A stretch of 64,000 nucleotides of DNA, taken from Bacteroidia bacterium (lineage in GTDB: Bacteria > Bacteroidota > Bacteroidia > Chitinophagales > Chitinophagaceae). The stretch spans positions 1 through 64,000 of the forward strand of contig JAUICZ010000004.1 of NCBI GenBank assembly GCA_030429205.1. The letters run 5' to 3'. The translations under genes and the position numbers were made by a program. The first letter of the stretch is position 1, and each line of letters starts with the position of its first letter. This document shows positions 59,431-64,000 of the stretch, piece by piece. Under the pieces are notes generated by a model. That model saw only the letters and a program-made list of their open reading frames with translations. It ran no database searches and was not told the DNA's origin.

Positions 59431-60813
59431 ATGAAAAATACATATACAAAGACCTCCCTATATTCACTTATTGTAATTCTAGCAATAACTACATCTCAAA
59501 ATGCAGTAGGACAATGTGTTATCAGTACCAGTGTTAGCTATCAGCCAACACCCAATGTGTGTAGCGGCAATACACTTACCATAAGTGCCACAACAAATGT
59601 TTCCGGCGTTAGTTACTCCTGGACAGGGCCTAATAACTATACAAATACCAGCCAAAATGCTGTAATACCCAATGTAAACAGCGTACATACAGGCACGTAC
59701 AAAGTAGTAGTATCAAAAGCCGGTTGTTCGTCCGACTCAGACAGTGTAGCAATAATCGTCCATACTACTCCTACCCCTCCTTTAATACCCCAAACACCTA
59801 TTTGTTCAGGTGATACGCTTAAGATAGATCTACTTCAGTTTGCGAAAAATGCAAGTGCTATTGGGTGGGCTCCAAATGGATCCAGCGACACGATCACATT
59901 TTCTCCACTAACCTTTCCTAATGCTTTAAAGCACACACATAGCGGAGAATATAAAGTTGTAGTATCAAATGCTACGTGCACTTCAGACACGCTGAGAGTT
60001 ATTATACCGCAACATGACATTGTATACCAGCCCGACACACCTGTAGCCGGCGTTAATAAAACACCATTATGTTCCGGCGATACATTAATATTATCAGGTT
60101 CTTCCGGCACAGCTGTTGGGGGATATTACTGGACAGGGCCAAACCAACAAAACTATATAGCAAAAGACGTGACCATTAACGGGTACAGCGTAGTAGGCAA
60201 ACAGCAATTTATTTTGCGTACTGACAGTAATGGGTGTTTTTCTGTACCAGACACTTTGGATATAGACGTATACCCAATAAACAACCCTAAAGTTTCTATA
60301 AGTGCAAGCCCTTCATTCATAGTAAGTCAAAATGTAATGGTAACTTTAACAGCATTACCTGTAGACTCTGGCTACAATACACAATACCAATGGAGAAAAA
60401 ATGGTGTAGATATGGCTGGGGAAACAAGTAAGACCTTAAGTGTTGTTACCTCTCAAGATATTCACCCGGGCGATCTTATATCTGTGTGGATTCAATCGTC
60501 GCCAACTTGTGCAGCAATAGATACAGCCCTTAGTAATGAGGTATCTGTTACTATTACTGCGGGCATTAACGATATCAATAAAACAAGCGCTGTACTGCTT
60601 TACCCTAACCCTGCAAAAGATAGATTAGTGGTAAAGAGTGAAAAAGAAATAAGTTCAGTACAAGTCACCAACATTACAGGAACTGTTATTGATATTGACA
60701 ACAGACAGGTGGATAAAAACACCATACATATAAATACATCTACCCTACCACAAGGCGTATATTTATTGAAAACCGATTTAGGCATTCAAAGATTCATAAA
60801 AACAGCTAACTAG
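59431..60813 (+). CDS. T9SS-secreted protein with Ig/PKD-like domains
   Basis: A 460-residue protein with signal peptide (about residues 1-27), repeated Ig-like domains marked by CSGDTLKI, CSGDTLILSG and YSWTGPNNYTN / YYWTGPNQQNY, and a C-terminal T9SS type A sorting domain (LLYPNPAKDRLVVKSEKE ... GVYLLKTDLGIQRFIKT). It should be exported and displayed or released. Repeats of this kind serve in adhesion; the ligand is unknown. Confidence 0.88.
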   Translation: MKNTYTKTSLYSLIVILAITTSQNAVGQCVISTSVSYQPTPNVCSGNTLTISATTNVSGVSYSWTGPNNYTNTSQNAVIPNVNSVHTGTYKVVVSKAGCSSDSDSVAIIVHTTPTPPLIPQTPICSGDTLKIDLLQFAKNASAIGWAPNGSSDTITFSPLTFPNALKHTHSGEYKVVVSNATCTSDTLRVIIPQHDIVYQPDTPVAGVNKTPLCSGDTLILSGSSGTAVGGYYWTGPNQQNYIAKDVTINGYSVVGKQQFILRTDSNGCFSVPDTLDIDVYPINNPKVSISASPSFIVSQNVMVTLTALPVDSGYNTQYQWRKNGVDMAGETSKTLSVVTSQDIHPGDLISVWIQSSPTCAAIDTALSNEVSVTITAGINDINKTSAVLLYPNPAKDRLVVKSEKEISSVQVTNITGTVIDIDNRQVDKNTIHINTSTLPQGVYLLKTDLGIQRFIKTAN

Positions 60814-60816
60814 ATA

Positions 60817-61296
60817 TTGGTAGAGGTTACCCAAATTCAGAAACTACATAATAAGTCTATTGCACAAATCATCAGATCTTCTCTGGAAGAGTTTGATATA
60901 GACCTGGCAGGGACTGTGTATGTCGATCCATATCTGGACGATATGTACAGTCATTTCACGGTACCTGCTAAAGTTTATTTTATTGCTATTGACAATAACG
61001 AAGTTATCGGCGGGTCAGGCATTGCGCCTTTAGACGATACGAGTACAGAAGTATGCGAACTTCAAAGAATGTTTGTAACTAAAAGAAGTAGAGGAAAAGG
61101 AGTCGGAAAAATGTTGATGGATGCTTGTTTAAAGCAAGCAAAAGATATGGGCTTTAAACAATGTTATTTAGAGACGTTAGCTCCAATGAAGGATGCTATA
61201 AAGCTGTATGAGCGAACGGGATTTAAATATCTTGATGCTCCTATGGGAAACACGGGACATTACTCCTGCCAAACCTGGATGACAATCAACTTATAG
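60817..61296 (+). CDS. GNAT family acetyltransferase
   Basis: A 159-residue GNAT enzyme. VIGGSGIAPL, CELQRMFVTKRSRGKGVGKMLMDACLKQA (acetyl-CoA loop RxxGxG) and YLETLAPMKDAIKLYERTGFKYL are present. The substrate is unknown. The start is TTG at 60817, 3 bp after the upstream stop; no ATG is available. It is convergent with the hotdog gene, 2 bp apart. Confidence 0.88.
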   Translation: MVEVTQIQKLHNKSIAQIIRSSLEEFDIDLAGTVYVDPYLDDMYSHFTVPAKVYFIAIDNNEVIGGSGIAPLDDTSTEVCELQRMFVTKRSRGKGVGKMLMDACLKQAKDMGFKQCYLETLAPMKDAIKLYERTGFKYLDAPMGNTGHYSCQTWMTINL

Positions 61297-61298
61297 AC

Positions 61299-61652
61299 TT
61301 ACTTAGTTTCAAACTTTCCTGATAGCTTGAATAAATCAGCAGTGTCATTACTAAACGCAGCTTTTACATTGTAGCCTTGTTCACCTAATTGCCAACTAAT
61401 ATTGATCATAGGCTGAATATCCGGAGTTATCAACTGTAAGAACTTTACCTGCCCTGCATCTCTTAACCAAAGAGGTTGGTCTGTTTGGGCTTCTAACAGT
61501 TCTTTTACCATTTGCATCATACAAACTCCCGGAACAACGGGCTGTTGTGGAAAGTGGCCTTTAAAAATGTCATGTTGTGCATTAAACACAATTCTACACG
61601 AGACACTGTTAGGCTCTCTTTGTAAATACTCTATCGTATAAAAATCATTCAT
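61299..61652 (-). CDS. FabZ-like hotdog protein (3-hydroxyacyl-ACP dehydratase family)
   Basis: A 117-residue hotdog protein. FNAQHDIFKGHFPQQPVVPGVCMMQMVKELLE matches the FabZ/ApeP-like block H-F-P-x-x-P-x-x-P-G-V, with the active-site His conserved. WLRDAGQVKFLQLITPD is the second block. It could dehydrate or bind acyl-ACP intermediates of an outer-membrane lipid or aryl polyene pathway. The start at 61652 gives an 8-bp overlap with the upstream gene. Confidence 0.82.
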   Translation of the reverse strand: MNDFYTIEYLQREPNSVSCRIVFNAQHDIFKGHFPQQPVVPGVCMMQMVKELLEAQTDQPLWLRDAGQVKFLQLITPDIQPMINISWQLGEQGYNVKAAFSNDTADLFKLSGKFETK

Positions 61653-62298
61653 TAACATCGCTCTCAATTTTTGTCAATGATATTGTAAAGTTTGCTTTCT
61701 TGTGATCATAAAACAACCCGTCAGGCATTGCTTTATTCGATTCTTTGCCGTTTACATCAACGCTTACAATTGTCTTTTTGTTGTTTGCGTTTTCAATTCT
61801 TACCAGTTGGTTGTTTTGGGTAATGTAATACACAAAACCTTCCTCTATATTAAGACGATACAATTGCTCTTTACCCCTATCCCGTTCAAATAATATTTCT
61901 GATTCTTTCTCAAGACCAATCATCATCAACATCTCCAGATCTTTGCGCAATGTCTTTACTATCGCTTCCTTATCCAACTTGCTTATTATCTTGTTCAATT
62001 TGAAGTGGCCTTCTCTATCCCACTCCATATCAAAAAACGTTAAACCAAGTTCGTTTTGAAATATAGCACGTTTCGTGCCAGTTTTTAACTCCTTGAAAAT
62101 CAACAGACCACTAAGATGGTATTTTTTTAATATAAATATACCATCTACTATACATCTGTATATAGCTTTATCAAATTGAGGTTGAAACCTAAATGCAGAT
62201 TGGGTTGCGTTTTTTCTTTGCAGATCTTTATAAGGAGAAGAACACCCTACTGAAAACAGTATTAGTACCAGACTACTTAGTCTTAAAAAGCGTTTCAT
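61645..62298 (-). CDS. Lipoprotein of unknown function in a LolA-linked operon
   Basis: A 217-residue lipoprotein (lipobox SVGC near residue 19). It is beta-rich (FQPQFDKAIYRCIVDGIFILKKYHLSGLLIFKEL, KKTIVSVDVNGKESNKAMP) with length and position similar to LolB-like partners of LolA-family proteins, but no LolB motif was recognised. It overlaps the LolA-like gene by 26 bp and the FabZ-like gene by 8 bp. Confidence 0.6.
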   Translation of the reverse strand: MKRFLRLSSLVLILFSVGCSSPYKDLQRKNATQSAFRFQPQFDKAIYRCIVDGIFILKKYHLSGLLIFKELKTGTKRAIFQNELGLTFFDMEWDREGHFKLNKIISKLDKEAIVKTLRKDLEMLMMIGLEKESEILFERDRGKEQLYRLNIEEGFVYYITQNNQLVRIENANNKKTIVSVDVNGKESNKAMPDGLFYDHKKANFTISLTKIESDVNE

Positions 62299-62905
62299 TT
62301 AAAGACGTATTATGCCTGACATTAGAAAATTGCATACTGGTGTAATCTCCACCTACTTCATTCATCACAAGCTTAGTCACATCTAAGCCATTTTTATCAA
62401 AATACACATCTATGCTTTCAAAAAGCTGTTTCATTTCTGATGTAATAGGTGTCATAGTCAACAAGTACGATTGACCATTTGTATATGCCTTTGCTTTAAA
62501 ATCAGGGTTAGAGAACACAGTACCACGCATACAGTCCATCATGATGCGGTTAACAGATTGCATCATTTTACTATTGCCGGTATTTATCTTGTTGGTAGAC
62601 TGTTCGTCTTTGATGAGCAGCTTATTACCATTCATCACAAGCAGGTATTGATATGGTGAAGTATACTCAATACGCACCTTATCTTCTTTCTTGTAGTAGA
62701 ATTTACCTTTAGAGCTGATCTTCTCTGATAGCAGTGATAAGTTTTTTACTTGCTTAAAGTCACTACTAATGTCTGATTTATTACTATTAGACGCTGCTAG
62801 CGAGGTTTTAAATGCTGAAATATCCTGCAATGCCTTAAACCCTTTAGGTTGTGCATATGTCGCTAATGATATAAATAAAAGTATCGCTGTAAAAACCCTA
62901 CGCAT
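62273..62905 (-). CDS. LolA-like outer-membrane lipoprotein carrier family protein
   Basis: A 210-residue periplasmic protein with signal peptide MRRVFTAILLFISLATYA. SDISSDFKQVKNLSLLSEKISSKGKFYYKKEDKVRIEYTSPYQYLLVMNGNKLLIKDEQ follows the LolA scheme (substrate-facing sheet). LolA proteins carry lipids between membranes; copies inside lipid-synthesis operons carry specialised products. The start at 62905 was chosen over 62941 because it gives the signal peptide and a short overlap (8 bp) with the deacetylase. Confidence 0.85.
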   Translation of the reverse strand: MRRVFTAILLFISLATYAQPKGFKALQDISAFKTSLAASNSNKSDISSDFKQVKNLSLLSEKISSKGKFYYKKEDKVRIEYTSPYQYLLVMNGNKLLIKDEQSTNKINTGNSKMMQSVNRIMMDCMRGTVFSNPDFKAKAYTNGQSYLLTMTPITSEMKQLFESIDVYFDKNGLDVTKLVMNEVGGDYTSMQFSNVRHNTSLNETLFKTK

Positions 62906-63668
62906 ATGGTTGTATGTCCAATAATTCGTCAAGACCAACAAATGTAAAACCCTTTTCGCGGGCTTCGTCTATCAATTCCGTTAAAATTTCAGCTGTAACG
63001 AGCACTCTATCGTGCAACAAAACTATATCCCCACCTTTCAGCTTCCGTAATATCTTCGTCTTCAACTTCTGACCATCTTTTGCAGTAGTATCGTAAGAAC
63101 GCAGGCTCCAGCCTATTGAGTGCATATTAGCTCTGCGAATACCTTTTGCTACATTAGGGTTGGTTACCCCATAAGGCGGGCGAAATAACTTCGGCGCTTT
63201 TCCTATTACACGCATTATAGCCCTGCTACACTCATCTATCTCTTTTTTGATGTTCGATGCCTTTTTCATGTCAAAGCTATGGGCATGCTTAAAACTGTGA
63301 TTAGCTACAATATGCCCTTCTTCATACATTCTTTCTACTGTCTTAGGCAAACCTTCTACCCTGTAACCAATGCAGAAGAAGACCGCAGGCACTTTCTTCT
63401 CTTTTAGTATATCCAGCACATCGCCGGTCAACCCTACCGGACCGTCATCAAAGGTCAATGCTATTTTATTGTCGTTTCTATCACCATGATGGTGCGACTT
63501 AATAAAATAATTCCATCTGATAAAATAACTACCAAACCCTAAAACCAATGCATGCATAGCCCCAACGAGTATTGCATAGTTTATTGATATACCTACTGTA
63601 AAATGCAACACGATCAATGCCACTAATACAATGGTTACAATAATAGCTATGTATTGGCTTCTATACAT
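62898..63668 (-). CDS. Polysaccharide deacetylase family protein
   Basis: A 256-residue CE4/NodB-type enzyme with an N-terminal membrane segment. IALTFDDGPVGLTGDVLDIL carries the catalytic D-D, ANHSFKHAHS the H-x(3)-H metal site, LFRPPYGVTNPNV the R-P-P-Y motif and IVLLHDR the C-terminal His. It removes acetyl groups from a polysaccharide or lipid-linked glycan. Start overlaps the kdsB stop as TAATG, indicating coupling. Confidence 0.92.
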   Translation of the reverse strand: MYRSQYIAIIVTIVLVALIVLHFTVGISINYAILVGAMHALVLGFGSYFIRWNYFIKSHHHGDRNDNKIALTFDDGPVGLTGDVLDILKEKKVPAVFFCIGYRVEGLPKTVERMYEEGHIVANHSFKHAHSFDMKKASNIKKEIDECSRAIMRVIGKAPKLFRPPYGVTNPNVAKGIRRANMHSIGWSLRSYDTTAKDGQKLKTKILRKLKGGDIVLLHDRVLVTAEILTELIDEAREKGFTFVGLDELLDIQPYA

Positions 63669-64000
63669 TAGCTCAATCCGTTTTGTTCCATATAAGCTTC
63701 TGCCTTAACTACATCTTCGGGAGCATCAACAGCTACGCCTATGTGGCTAGTCACAGCCATTTTTATCGGCATACCATAGTCAATAAATCTGTTACACTCC
63801 AGCTGCTCTACCCGCTCGTGTAGAGAAGGCTGCCAACCTGCAAATTTTATTAATGCATCTTTTCTAAAAGCATAAATGCCTATGTGCAGATAATATGTCT
63901 GGTCTATATTCTTATCTCTTAAATACGGTACGGGGCTTCGTGAAAAATAAATGGCTTCTCCATTCTCTTTCAACAAAACTTTTACTCTGTTAGGGTTGTT
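63668..64000 (-). CDS. kdsB: 3-deoxy-manno-octulosonate cytidylyltransferase, C-terminal part (runs off window)
   Basis: The window's end cuts a frame that opens upstream beyond 64000. The visible 110 residues begin NNPNRVKVLLKENGEAIYFSRSPVPYLR and continue HIGIYAFRKDALIKFAGWQ, LERVEQLECNRF (SLHERVEQLE), GMPIKMAV and AVDAPEDVVKAEAYM, the C-terminal half of KdsB, which activates KDO for LPS synthesis. The N-terminal nucleotide-binding half is outside the window. It leads directly into the deacetylase. Confidence 0.93.
   Translation of the reverse strand, partial: NNPNRVKVLLKENGEAIYFSRSPVPYLRDKNIDQTYYLHIGIYAFRKDALIKFAGWQPSLHERVEQLECNRFIDYGMPIKMAVTSHIGVAVDAPEDVVKAEAYMEQNGLS

Noticed and set aside
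1-64000. tRNA, rRNA, CRISPR arrays, transposases and phage genes
   Set aside because: None was seen on reading both strands; short RNA genes could still be missed without a covariance-model search.

Overview
The window is a chromosomal segment of a Bacteroidota bacterium, most likely near the Chitinophagales. The evidence is internal. Several secreted proteins end in a type IX secretion (T9SS) type A sorting domain. Many genes are preceded by the Bacteroidota -7 promoter element TAnnTTTG, usually without a Shine-Dalgarno sequence. Families typical of this phylum are present (DUF5683, YHYH, MORN-like lipoproteins, PafA-type phosphatase, Prc with a C-terminal DUF3340-like region). I saw no phage, transposase, CRISPR array, rRNA or tRNA.

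Layout. 1-880 is a tandem array of a structured ~310-340 bp intergenic repeat, with a dispersed relative at 6431-6605. 989-8260 holds lipoproteins, an NlpC/P60 hydrolase, a PafA-like phosphatase, an alpha-oxoamine synthase (probably sphingolipid-related) and a cytochrome c/Tll0287-like fusion. 8281-20737 is mostly housekeeping: recF, pdhA, ribH, a LutA-like protein with lhgO, two membrane glycosyltransferase-like proteins, prs, rplY, ispF, lepA and a 58-residue lipoprotein. 22649-26063 is a minus-strand ECF sigma/anti-sigma/CpxP-like unit followed by YHYH, MORN-like and SCO proteins. 26170-32032 has a HEXXH protein, a thioesterase, a candidate 23-codon gene and a run of small cytoplasmic proteins.

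32082-45809 carries lpdA, an APC permease, lipB, prc, pcm, a ribD-EamA-yigZ-queG operon and prmC. 45857-48095 is a divergent pair related to polyhydroxyalkanoate: a PhaE/phasin-like protein with an unusual N/M/W-rich half and a PhaJ-like hydratase. 48146-52663 encodes two tandem paralogous FG-GAP/T9SS proteins. 52761-61296 has an SDR, phoH, a tolC-suhB-thiL run, an EGF-like lipoprotein, a T9SS protein and a GNAT enzyme. 61299-64000 is a tightly overlapping minus-strand run (kdsB fragment, polysaccharide deacetylase, LolA-like, lipoprotein, FabZ-like hotdog) that looks like the end of an outer-membrane lipid or aryl-polyene-type operon continuing beyond the window.

Functional links: pdhA, lpdA and lipB serve lipoylated dehydrogenase complexes; ribH and ribD serve riboflavin synthesis; prmC and queG act on translation. 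Start codons were reassigned where a promoter box, signal peptide or neighbouring stop made the first in-frame start implausible. Several genes have a predicted transcription start within 0-3 nt of the start codon, suggesting leaderless mRNAs. All function calls come from reading translated sequences; no database search was run.
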